From positions 1-7,639 of the forward strand of contig JAZNXY010000118.1 in the NCBI GenBank assembly GCA_045594105.1: a stretch of 7,639 bases of DNA. Direction: 5' to 3'. Below are positions 1 through 5,580 of the stretch, in pieces. This DNA is from URNF01 sp045594105 (GTDB lineage: Bacteria > Bacillota > Clostridia > Oscillospirales > Acutalibacteraceae). Position 1 is the first letter of the stretch, and the number at the start of each line of letters is the position of its first letter. The notes beneath the pieces are model-generated. The model was not told the DNA's origin. It saw nothing but the letters and a program-made list of their open reading frames with translations, and made no database searches. The translations under genes and the position numbers were made by a program.

Positions 1-314
1 CCATGGCACGTGTGGCACATCGTGAAGGTTATCCCGAAATCGGTCTTTACTGGGAAAAAGCCGCTTACGAAGAGGCGGAACATGCCGCAAAATTTGCGGA
101 GCTGCTCGGCGAAGTGGTTACCGATTCCACCAAGAAAAACCTCGAGATGCGTGTAGATGCTGAAAATGGCGCTACCATGGGTAAATTCGAACTTGCGAAA
201 CTCGCAAAAGAGTTAGGTCTTGACGCTATCCACGACACCGTACACGAAATGGCTCGCGACGAAGCTCGCCACGGAAAGGCATTTGAAGGTTTGCTCAACC
301 GTTACTTTCGCTAA
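1..314 (+). CDS. Reverse rubrerythrin / NADH peroxidase-type ferritin-like protein, 5'-partial
   Basis: This is the C-terminal ferritin-like four-helix domain of a rubrerythrin. It reduces hydrogen peroxide at a non-heme di-iron centre in the cytoplasm of anaerobes, using electrons from rubredoxin and NADH. The visible 103 residues carry two ExxH iron-ligand motifs: EAEH at residues 24-27 and EARH at 87-90. They end in the family-typical GLLNRYF. The ATG at base 3 is almost certainly internal, because family members have residues such as YLAM before this point. Roughly 80 N-terminal residues, in reverse rubrerythrins including a rubredoxin-like domain, should lie left of the window. The reverse-type call is inferred from strong resemblance to clostridial proteins, since the rubredoxin part is not visible. 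The TAA stop is at 312-314. The flavin reductase reading frame begins to resemble its family only 13 bases later, in the +1 frame, which suggests a broken or frameshifted fusion. Function confidence is high; subtype is moderate. Confidence 0.85.
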   Translation, partial: MARVAHREGYPEIGLYWEKAAYEEAEHAAKFAELLGEVVTDSTKKNLEMRVDAENGATMGKFELAKLAKELGLDAIHDTVHEMARDEARHGKAFEGLLNRYFR

Positions 315-807
315 CCAAGAGCAAAAAGTAGACCCCACTGCCCTGTTCAAACTTTCTTACGGTTTGTTTATACTGACCGTCAAAGACGGTGAAAAGGACA
401 ACGGTTGCCTTATTAACACAGCTTTTCAGGTTTCGGAAAATCCCACCCGCATTGCCATTTCTTCACAGAAAGGCAATCTAACCCGAGAAATTATCGAAAA
501 AACGGGCGAGTTCAATATCTCGGTACTCACCGAAGATGTCCCCTTTGAAGTCATCCGTCATTTCGGTATGCAATCGGGCAGGGATGTGGATAAGTTTGCG
601 GAGTGCACCGAAGAACACCGTGCCACTAACGGTATTCTCTATATCCCGAAATATACAAACGCCTATATTTCGGTTAAGGTAGAAAAAACCACCGACCTTG
701 ACAGTCATATACTGTTTATCGGTGAAATTACCGAGGCGAAGGTTCTGTCCGATGCTCCCTCCTGCACCTATGCACACTACCATAAAGCTATCAAAAAGAA
801 ATTCTAA
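283..807 (+). CDS. Flavin reductase-like (FMN-binding split-barrel) protein with abnormal start
   Basis: This resembles the flavin reductase domain of clostridial electron-transfer proteins such as Hrb, the high-molecular-weight rubredoxin of Moorella. These bind FMN and pass electrons from NAD(P)H to rubredoxin, rubrerythrin or flavodiiron proteins. Recognisable blocks are DPTALFKLSYGLF, an INTAFQVSENPTRIAIS segment and TGEFNISVL. No rubredoxin domain follows; the protein ends IKKKF before TAA at 805-807. Family members usually start MDPTALFKL, but here the Met position is Val, encoded by GTA at 328-330, which is not a start codon. The only in-frame starts upstream are TTG at 283 and TTG at 220, both inside the rubrerythrin gene. 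I chose 283 because GGAAAGG sits at 273-279, although the 3-base spacing is poor, and because it gives the smaller overlap. The domain call is good; the start is uncertain. The gene may be the downstream half of a frameshifted rubrerythrin fusion. Confidence 0.75.
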   Translation: MKVCSTVTFANQEQKVDPTALFKLSYGLFILTVKDGEKDNGCLINTAFQVSENPTRIAISSQKGNLTREIIEKTGEFNISVLTEDVPFEVIRHFGMQSGRDVDKFAECTEEHRATNGILYIPKYTNAYISVKVEKTTDLDSHILFIGEITEAKVLSDAPSCTYAHYHKAIKKKF

Positions 808-848
808 AAAAAGAACCGATGTGTAAAACACATCGGTTCTTTCTCTTT
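806..848. terminator. Bidirectional intrinsic terminator between flavin reductase and galE
   Basis: A perfect 13-bp stem pairs 811-823 (AAGAACCGATGTG) with 829-841, around a five-base loop TAAAA. An A run (806-812) lies on the left and T-rich sequence on the right, so the hairpin with a U tract works for plus-strand transcripts and even better for minus-strand ones. It lies between two convergent genes: it begins inside the flavin reductase stop codon and reaches the galE stop codon at 847-849. Confidence 0.9.
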
Positions 849-1863
849 AATCTTCGAAACCATTCGGATTCTGGGATTGCCAGCGCCAGGTGTCGCGGCA
901 CATATCCTTCAAATCTTTTTCAGCAACCCAACCGAGCATTTCCTTTGCCTTTGCAGGATTGGAGTAGCAGGTCGCCACGTCACCGGGGCGACGGGGCACG
1001 ATTTTATACGGTACAGGCACACCGTTGACCTCTTCGAAAGTTTTGACAAGGTCAAGCACGCTGCAACCGTTACCGGTACCGAGGTTAAACACCTCTGCAC
1101 CGCTATGTGCCAAGGCATAATCGGTTGCTTTTACGTGACCTTTGGCAAGGTCTACTACATGGATATAGTCACGCACACCGGTACCGTCAGGGGTATCATA
1201 GTCGTCGCCAAACACCGAGAGGAAGGGACGTTTGCCGATAGCAACCTGCGACACGTACGGCATCAGGTTATTGGGAATGCCGTTCGGATTTTCGCCAATC
1301 TTACCACTTTCATGCGCACCAATCGGATTAAAGTAGCGAAGCAGCACAACGCTCCATTCGGGATCAGAAATACACACGTCTTTGAGGATTTCCTCAATCA
1401 TATATTTGGTGCGGCCATACGGATTGGTACAATCCCCCGTCTTATAGGTTTCAATAAGCGGAGAAACATTAGACATACCGTAAACAGTAGCGGAAGAACT
1501 GAAAATCATACGTTTACAACCCGCCTCTGCCATTACCTGGCACAAGGTCACCGTGCCGCCGATATTGTTATCGTAATACTCGAGAGGTTTTGCCACCGAT
1601 TCGCCGACCGCCTTCAAACCCGCAAAATGGATAACCGCTTCAATTTTGTGTGCTTTGAAAATCTCACGAAGACCCTCAGCGTCACGGATATCACATTCAT
1701 AAAACGGAATATCCTTGCCCGCCAGTTCTTTGACACGTGCCAATGCTTTGGGACTGGAATTATAATAGTTGTCCAAAACAACGATGTCATATCCCGCCGC
1801 AATCATTTCAAGACAGGTATGAGAACCAATAAATCCACATCCGCCCGTAATAAGTATTGCCAT
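847..1863 (-). CDS. galE: UDP-glucose 4-epimerase
   Basis: GalE interconverts UDP-glucose and UDP-galactose (sometimes also the N-acetyl forms) with bound NAD, in the cytoplasm. It is an extended short-chain dehydrogenase/reductase. The protein is 338 residues, the same length as the E. coli enzyme. Visible features are the Rossmann NAD motif GGCGFIG at residues 7-13, the catalytic Ser in SSSATVYG (S124), and the YxxxK pair Y149 and K153; these numbers match the E. coli catalytic residues. The start is ATG at 1863-1861, because GGAGG sits seven bases upstream. The frame is open further upstream, but the Met two codons earlier (1869) directly abuts the ribosome site, and the most upstream Met adds non-homologous residues. 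The gene is transcribed divergently from the nucleotidyltransferase and galM, which fits shared sugar-nucleotide metabolism, and ends at the shared hairpin terminator. Function is very secure; preference for N-acetylated substrates cannot be judged here. Confidence 0.97.
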   Translation of the reverse strand: MAILITGGCGFIGSHTCLEMIAAGYDIVVLDNYYNSSPKALARVKELAGKDIPFYECDIRDAEGLREIFKAHKIEAVIHFAGLKAVGESVAKPLEYYDNNIGGTVTLCQVMAEAGCKRMIFSSSATVYGMSNVSPLIETYKTGDCTNPYGRTKYMIEEILKDVCISDPEWSVVLLRYFNPIGAHESGKIGENPNGIPNNLMPYVSQVAIGKRPFLSVFGDDYDTPDGTGVRDYIHVVDLAKGHVKATDYALAHSGAEVFNLGTGNGCSVLDLVKTFEEVNGVPVPYKIVPRRPGDVATCYSNPAKAKEMLGWVAEKDLKDMCRDTWRWQSQNPNGFED

Positions 1864-1885
1864 TTTCATCCCTCCGTTGTATAAT
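1857..1885 (+). promoter_or_regulatory. Candidate sigma-A promoter for the nucleotidyltransferase-galM pair
   Basis: TTGCCA (1857-1862), a 17-base spacer and a perfect TATAAT (1880-1885) match the housekeeping consensus closely. The predicted transcription start is about 1892, giving a leader of about 95 bases before the ATG at 1987. The boxes overlap the galE start codon and its ribosome site, and the promoter points toward the opposing galE promoter. The call rests on sequence match only. Confidence 0.6.
1870..1876 (-). promoter_or_regulatory. galE ribosome binding site
   Basis: The minus strand reads CGGAGGG here. It is directly adjacent to the ATG at 1869 and seven bases (counted from GGAGG) from the ATG at 1863. 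This favours 1863 as the true start and yields the standard 338-residue protein. Confidence 0.8.
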
Positions 1886-1894
1886 AGAAACAAA

Positions 1895-1938
1895 GAGTTC
1901 TCTTCGTGAATAGTATAACACCATCCGAAGAAGAATTC
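1895..1938. repeat. Inverted repeat around the galE -10 box (operator or leader hairpin candidate)
   Basis: The left arm 1895-1906 (GAGTTCTCTTCG) pairs with the right arm 1926-1938 (CGAAGAAGAATTC) over 12 positions, with one G-T pair and one unpaired A at 1931. The 19-base interval contains the galE -10 box. The arm centres are about 31-32 bases apart, close to three helical turns. As DNA it could bind a regulator on one face of the helix. As RNA it would form a hairpin near the 5' end of a plus-strand transcript starting near 1892. A smaller inverted repeat, AAGAG-TT-CTCTT, sits inside the left side at 1893-1904. Confidence 0.5.
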
Positions 1939-1940
1939 AA
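1912..1940 (-). promoter_or_regulatory. Candidate sigma-A promoter for galE with extended -10
   Basis: On the minus strand, TTGAAT (1940-1935), a 17-base spacer and TATACT (1917-1912) fit the consensus, with a TG dinucleotide one base upstream of the -10 (extended -10). The predicted start is about 1905, giving a leader of about 41 bases before the galE ATG at 1863. The -35 box lies partly in the right arm of the inverted repeat. Confidence 0.65.
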
Positions 1941-1973
1941 TGGATTTTTGTTGCATCAATATGCATAATATGG

Positions 1974-1979
1974 AAGGAG
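1974..1979 (+). promoter_or_regulatory. Ribosome binding site fixing the nucleotidyltransferase start
   Basis: AAGGAG ends seven bases before ATG at 1987. The in-frame TTG at 1981 lies only one base after the site, so it is not the likely start. Confidence 0.8.
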
Positions 1980-1986
1980 CTTGACT

Positions 1987-2910
1987 ATGGAAAACAAAAA
2001 ACCGACCCTTGTGATTATGGCAGCAGGTATGGGCAGCCGTTTTGGCGGGCTCAAGCAGTTAACCCCCGTCGGCCCTGCCGGCGAGCTGATTATTGACTAT
2101 TCCATCCACGACGCACTCGCCGCCGGCTTCGGCGACGTGGTTTTTGTCATCAAGCATGCAATTGAAGACGCTTTCAAAGAACATATCGGTAATCGTATTG
2201 AAAAATACTGTCCTGTCACCTACGTGTATCAGGAGCTGGACAAATTGCCCACGGGCTTTTCCGTGCCCGAAGGCAGAGAAAAGCCGTGGGGCACGGGACA
2301 TGCCATTTTATGCTGTAAAGGTGCTATAAATGGTGCATTCGCAGTTATCAACGCAGATGACTATTACGGCAGAGAAGGATTCCGTTTGTTGGCAGAGTTT
2401 TTAGCAAAACCGCAGACCGACGGCAAAAAGCATCTCGCTATGGCCGGCTATATGCTTAAAAACACCCTGACCGAAAACGGCTACGTTTCCCGTGGTGTTT
2501 GCGAAACCGACGAAAACGGCAAGTTAGTATCCCTTGTAGAACGTACGCACATCGAAATCAAAGATGGTGTTCCGCAGTTTACCGAGGATGACGGTGCTAC
2601 CTGGACAGCATTACCGCCCGAAACCCCCGTATCCATGAACTGCTGGGCATTCCCTGCGGGATCTCTTGACAGCTTTGAAAGCTTGTTTATTGATTTCCTG
2701 AAAGAAAAGGGCGGTGAGCTCAAATCCGAGTTCTATCTCCCGAGCGTTGTCAATCATATGATGGCTTCGGGCGAAGCGGATGCCACCGTTCTCACCACCC
2801 CCGACAAGTGGTACGGTATGACCTATGCCGCTGATCTGCCCGCTGTACGTGAGGCGTTGGCTTCTATGGCAAAAGAAGGTATCTACGCAGAGAAACTGTG
2901 GGACAGATAA
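1987..2910 (+). CDS. Sugar-1-phosphate nucleotidyltransferase (NTP_transferase family), substrate unknown
   Basis: This enzyme class joins a sugar-1-phosphate to a nucleotide from an NTP, releasing pyrophosphate and making an NDP-sugar in the cytoplasm. The 307-residue protein shows the nucleotide-binding signature AAGMGSRFGGLKQ at residues 12-24, WGTGHAIL at 101-108, and the metal-binding block INADDYYG at 121-128. Near the C-terminus are EFYLPSVV and DKWYGMTYAAD. It is related to, but does not read as, a standard GalU (UTP-glucose-1-phosphate uridylyltransferase), so I leave the symbol blank. It sits 11 bases upstream of galM and opposite galE. That suggests it feeds the galactose or amino-sugar nucleotide pool, perhaps making UDP-galactose or a UDP-N-acetylhexosamine from the sugar-1-phosphate; this is inference. 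The start is ATG 1987, set by AAGGAG at 1974-1979. The family call is secure; the sugar and base used are unknown. Confidence 0.87.
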   Translation: MENKKPTLVIMAAGMGSRFGGLKQLTPVGPAGELIIDYSIHDALAAGFGDVVFVIKHAIEDAFKEHIGNRIEKYCPVTYVYQELDKLPTGFSVPEGREKPWGTGHAILCCKGAINGAFAVINADDYYGREGFRLLAEFLAKPQTDGKKHLAMAGYMLKNTLTENGYVSRGVCETDENGKLVSLVERTHIEIKDGVPQFTEDDGATWTALPPETPVSMNCWAFPAGSLDSFESLFIDFLKEKGGELKSEFYLPSVVNHMMASGEADATVLTTPDKWYGMTYAADLPAVREALASMAKEGIYAEKLWDR

Positions 2911-2921
2911 GGAGAAAACAA

Positions 2922-3956
2922 ATGGGTATTACAAAACAATCTTTCGGTAAAATTCACGACGATATTGAAGTGACAAAATACACCATTACAGGTGAAGGTG
3001 GACTTTCCGTATCTGTTTTGGATTTGGGTGCCGCTTTACATTCTGTTATGTTTGACGGCAAGGACCTGCTTATCGGCTATCCCGATGCCACCTCCTATGC
3101 AGAGGGTGGTGTGTATTGCGGCGCTGTTGTCGGCCGTTTCGCCAACCGTATTGCAGGCGCAAAATTCACCTTAAACGGTGTCGAACATCACCTTACCCCC
3201 AATTGGCGCGGTGTGCACCACATTCACGGCGGCAACGTCGGTTTTAACCAAAAGATGTGGACAATGAAAGAGGTGGACGACACCACCCTTTCCGCTACCA
3301 TGTTCTCCCCTGACGGCGAAGAAGGATATCCCGGAAATTTGACCTTGACAGTCACCTACTCCGTGGAAAAAGATAACACGTTGAGAATTCGGTATTATGC
3401 CGAAACGGACAAAGATACGGTTGCCAACCTCATCAGCCATGGATATTTTAATCTCAACGGCGATGAGGGCGAAAATGTTTTCAATACTACCATACAGGTG
3501 TTTTCGGATACGTATGTTACCACAAACGACGATCGCTTCCCCATTGGCACACGCAAGGTAGACGGTACGCCCTTTGACCTGAGAGAGCCAACACTGCTTG
3601 GAGATATCATACTTTCCGAACACCCTTTAATCGCCCCGTACAAAGGCCTTGACCACTGTTTTGCCTTATCCGAGGAGCAGGGCACCTATCGTCCTGCAGT
3701 ACGTGCAGAGAGCAAAAAGACGGGCATTGCAGTGACCTGCTATACAGATATGCCGGGTGTACAGATTTACACACCCCGTATATTCGATTCAAAACACGTC
3801 GGCAAGCACGGTCCTTTTGTGGAATACCAAGCATTCTGCATGGAAACCGAAAATTTCCCCGATGCCCCCAATCACCCCGATTTCCCGTCCTGTGTTATCA
3901 AAGCGGGTGTTCCGTATACATCGGTAACGGCATACAAGTTTGAAAAGGTCAATTGA
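2922..3956 (+). CDS. galM: Aldose 1-epimerase (mutarotase)
   Basis: GalM interconverts the alpha and beta anomers of galactose, glucose or related aldoses, supplying the anomer used by sugar kinases. The protein is 344 residues, normal for the family. Visible motifs are VVGRFANRI and LNGVEHHL in the N-terminal half, a HIHGG block, and SHGYFNLNGD, whose His is residue 173 and is the expected catalytic acid. METENFPDAPNHPDF near the C-terminus has Glu308 as the expected catalytic base. The start is ATG 2922, because AAGGAG at 2909-2914 lies seven bases upstream; an in-frame ATG lies 24 bases earlier, inside the preceding gene, and is rejected. The AAGGAG overlaps the preceding gene's stop codon, so the two are almost certainly co-transcribed and may be translationally coupled. 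No terminator follows; a new promoter overlaps its stop codon. The sugar specificity is not visible from sequence. Confidence 0.94.
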   Translation: MGITKQSFGKIHDDIEVTKYTITGEGGLSVSVLDLGAALHSVMFDGKDLLIGYPDATSYAEGGVYCGAVVGRFANRIAGAKFTLNGVEHHLTPNWRGVHHIHGGNVGFNQKMWTMKEVDDTTLSATMFSPDGEEGYPGNLTLTVTYSVEKDNTLRIRYYAETDKDTVANLISHGYFNLNGDEGENVFNTTIQVFSDTYVTTNDDRFPIGTRKVDGTPFDLREPTLLGDIILSEHPLIAPYKGLDHCFALSEEQGTYRPAVRAESKKTGIAVTCYTDMPGVQIYTPRIFDSKHVGKHGPFVEYQAFCMETENFPDAPNHPDFPSCVIKAGVPYTSVTAYKFEKVN

Positions 3957-3981
3957 CTTTTTTCGACAGACAGAGTATACT
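3953..3981 (+). promoter_or_regulatory. Sigma-A promoter for rsmD-coaD operon, overlapping galM stop
   Basis: TTGACT (3953-3958), a 17-base spacer and TATACT (3976-3981) each match five of six consensus bases. The galM TGA stop (3954-3956) is embedded in the -35 box. The predicted start near 3988 leaves a short leader of about 24 bases with GGAGGAG at 4000-4006 before the rsmD ATG. Confidence 0.75.
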
Positions 3982-4011
3982 ATGTAATATAAACCTAATG
4001 GAGGAGCCGCT

Positions 4012-4542
4012 ATGCGTGTGATTACCGGTACCGCCCGCGGTTGCCGTTTGGAAACATTGGCAGGTGAAGCCACCCGTCCTACCACAGACAAGGTGAAAGA
4101 GGCGGTATTTTCTGCTATTCAATTTGACCTGCCGTACAAAAAGATTCTGGATGTATTCGCAGGCTCGGGACAGCTTGGCATCGAGGCATTAAGCCGTGGT
4201 GCGAAGCATTGTGTGTTTGTGGATCAAAGTAAAAAAGCGACGGAAGTCATCCGCCGCAACCTGCAAACAACACGATTGTCCGACAAGGCACAGGTTGTAG
4301 TCGCAGATGCTTTGGGATTCCTTGCACGCACCAACGAGCGCTTTGACATTGTGTTTCTTGATCCACCCTATGCCTCCTCCCTGTTGATTCCCGCTTTGGA
4401 AGGTGCTGCCAAAAAGCTGAATGCAGGCGGCATTATCGTCTGCGAAAGCGACGACGGCACGGCTTTACCCGAAGCTATCGGTGTGCTGTCCGTATATCGT
4501 ACCTACCAATACGGCAGAATACACATTACTGTTTATCGCTGA
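4012..4542 (+). CDS. rsmD: 16S rRNA (guanine966-N2)-methyltransferase
   Basis: RsmD uses S-adenosylmethionine to methylate N2 of G966 in 16S rRNA during assembly of the small ribosomal subunit. The 176-residue protein has the family's N-terminal RVITGTARG and the SAM-binding motif DVFAGSGQLGIEALSRGA (residues 47-64). It also has an acidic VFVDQS segment (68-73) and the catalytic motif DPPY (117-120). The length is normal. A strong ribosome site GGAGGAG ends five bases before the ATG. It leads a three-gene operon: coaD begins 13 bases after its stop. The rsmD-coaD pairing is common in Firmicutes (ylbH-coaD in Bacillus), which supports the call. Confidence 0.95.
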   Translation: MRVITGTARGCRLETLAGEATRPTTDKVKEAVFSAIQFDLPYKKILDVFAGSGQLGIEALSRGAKHCVFVDQSKKATEVIRRNLQTTRLSDKAQVVVADALGFLARTNERFDIVFLDPPYASSLLIPALEGAAKKLNAGGIIVCESDDGTALPEAIGVLSVYRTYQYGRIHITVYR

Positions 4543-4555
4543 AAGGATGGGCGCT

Positions 4556-5041
4556 ATGAAAATCGCCGTTTGCCCCGGCAGCTTTGACCCCGTTACCAAC
4601 GGACATTTGGATATTATCCGCCGTGCGGCAGCTCTGTTTGACAAGGTGATCGTTGTGGTGATGACCAACAACGCCAAGCACCCTGTTTTCACGAAGGAAG
4701 AACGGGTAGACATGATCAACCGCTGCACCGTTGACCTGCCCAACGTCGAAGCGGATGCTTTCGACGGACTGTTGGCAGACTATGTCAAGCAGAAAAAGGC
4801 CATAGCCATTGTCAAGGGCTTGCGCGCTATGTCGGATTTTGAATATGAGTTTCAGATGGCGCTTACCAACCGCAAGTTATATCCGCAAGCGGAGACGGTA
4901 TTCCTTACCACCACCGCAGAGCATATGTATCTTTCGTCCAGTCTTGTAAGACAAGTGGCAACGCTCGGTGCGGATATTACGGATTTTGTCCCGGATTGTA
5001 TTCTATCGGATATTGTTAAAAAGATTGGAAAAGGAGAATAA
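4556..5041 (+). CDS. coaD: Phosphopantetheine adenylyltransferase
   Basis: CoaD transfers AMP from ATP to 4'-phosphopantetheine, giving dephospho-CoA, the penultimate step of coenzyme A synthesis. The 161-residue protein is of standard length. It begins KIAVCPGSFDPVTNGHLDI with the nucleotidyltransferase TxGH motif at residues 14-17. It has the family block GLRAMSDFEYE (88-98) and the C-terminal SSSLVR (127-132), corresponding to the second ATP-binding signature. I chose ATG 4556: AAAGG at 4542-4546 is nine bases upstream and the product starts exactly like family members. An in-frame ATG at 4547 abuts the ribosome site and would add three residues. The ribosome site overlaps the last base of the rsmD stop, indicating tight co-expression. 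The next gene starts three bases after its stop. Confidence 0.97.
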   Translation: MKIAVCPGSFDPVTNGHLDIIRRAAALFDKVIVVVMTNNAKHPVFTKEERVDMINRCTVDLPNVEADAFDGLLADYVKQKKAIAIVKGLRAMSDFEYEFQMALTNRKLYPQAETVFLTTTAEHMYLSSSLVRQVATLGADITDFVPDCILSDIVKKIGKGE

Positions 5042-5044
5042 AAT

Positions 5045-5536
5045 ATGGCTATCAGTGTAGAAGATTTGGTTGAAAAAATTGACGACATGGTGGACAAAGC
5101 GTACATCGTGCCGCTGTCGGGCGGTAAATGTCTCATCGAGGCAGAAGCACTTCGAGATATCTTAAACGATATCCGTGCCAATATCCCCGGAGAAGTACAG
5201 CACGCACGCCGCATTGTCGCAGACCGTGCCAACATTATCGCCGACGCTCGCAAGGAGGCGGAGGATATTATCCGTGCCGCCGAGGAACGTCAACGCACCA
5301 TGGTTTCTCATGAAGAGGTTGTTTTGCAAGCACAGGCAAAGGCCAACGAGATTCTGACCAAAACCCAGAAGCGTGCAAAAGAAATGCGTAAAAACGCACA
5401 GGATTTTACCGAAAACCTGCTGAAAAAGACCGAAGAAACCTTAAGTCAGCAGCTGCTTGAAATCCGTCAGGCAAAACAGGCGGTACGCACCCCTGCACAC
5501 CAACTGATGTCTGAACAGGACGGTAACGAGGAATAA
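5045..5536 (+). CDS. Coiled-coil protein of unknown function, in the rsmD-coaD operon
   Basis: I recognise no characterised function. The 163-residue protein has a short N-terminal part (about 1-48: EDLVEKIDDMV, then a Gly-containing VPLSGGKCLIEAEALRDIL helix-turn-helix-like stretch). A long, highly charged helix follows from about residue 50 to 147, rich in Ala, Glu, Lys and Arg, as in coiled coils. The tail is acidic (SEQDGNEE). There is no signal peptide or membrane segment, so it is probably cytoplasmic. The helix superficially resembles ATP synthase b or V-type H stalk subunits, and similar clostridial proteins are sometimes labelled ATPase, but no nucleotide-binding motif is present. 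A DivIVA-like scaffold is another possibility. AAGGAG at 5031-5036 lies eight bases before the ATG and inside the coaD 3' end, so it is co-translated with coaD. It is last in the operon, before a terminator. Confidence 0.8.
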   Translation: MAISVEDLVEKIDDMVDKAYIVPLSGGKCLIEAEALRDILNDIRANIPGEVQHARRIVADRANIIADARKEAEDIIRAAEERQRTMVSHEEVVLQAQAKANEILTKTQKRAKEMRKNAQDFTENLLKKTEETLSQQLLEIRQAKQAVRTPAHQLMSEQDGNEE

Positions 5537-5540
5537 ACAC

Positions 5541-5580
5541 AAAAAAGCCGTGGAAAGTAATCACTTTCCACGGCTTTTTT
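5541..5580. terminator. Bidirectional intrinsic terminator between the rsmD operon and plsY
   Basis: A perfect 12-bp stem, GCCGTGGAAAGT (5547-5558) with its complement at 5563-5574, closes on the four-base loop AATC. It extends through six A-T pairs (5541-5546 with 5575-5580). The A run and T run give a U tract in both directions, so it serves the plus-strand operon and the minus-strand der-plsY unit. Its right edge touches the last base of the plsY stop codon. Confidence 0.95.

Noticed and set aside
303..316. Programmed +1 frameshift like that of prfB at the rubrerythrin stop
   Set aside because: Slippage on Phe UUU to UUC is possible, but the stop is one codon later, the intervening CGC is a common codon in this window, and there is no upstream Shine-Dalgarno stimulator. 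An indel is simpler, so it is kept only as a minor alternative in the findings.
877..1884. Long open frame of about 335 codons on the plus strand opposite galE
   Set aside because: It is fully antisense to a clear galE, has no family resemblance and no ribosome site; it is a by-product of galE codon use.
1864..1959. N-terminal extension of GalE from the ATG at 1959
   Set aside because: The extra residues have no resemblance to GalE, the region contains the galE promoter, and a good ribosome site points to the ATG at 1863.
1964..1969. CATAAT as a -10 box for the nucleotidyltransferase, closer to its start
   Set aside because: No acceptable -35 lies 16-18 bases upstream (TGGATT is the best), so the TTGCCA/TATAAT pair at 1857-1885 is preferred, though not proven.
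4547..4555. Earlier ATG start for CoaD at 4547
   Set aside because: It directly abuts the AAAGG ribosome site and would add three residues before the conserved N-terminus.
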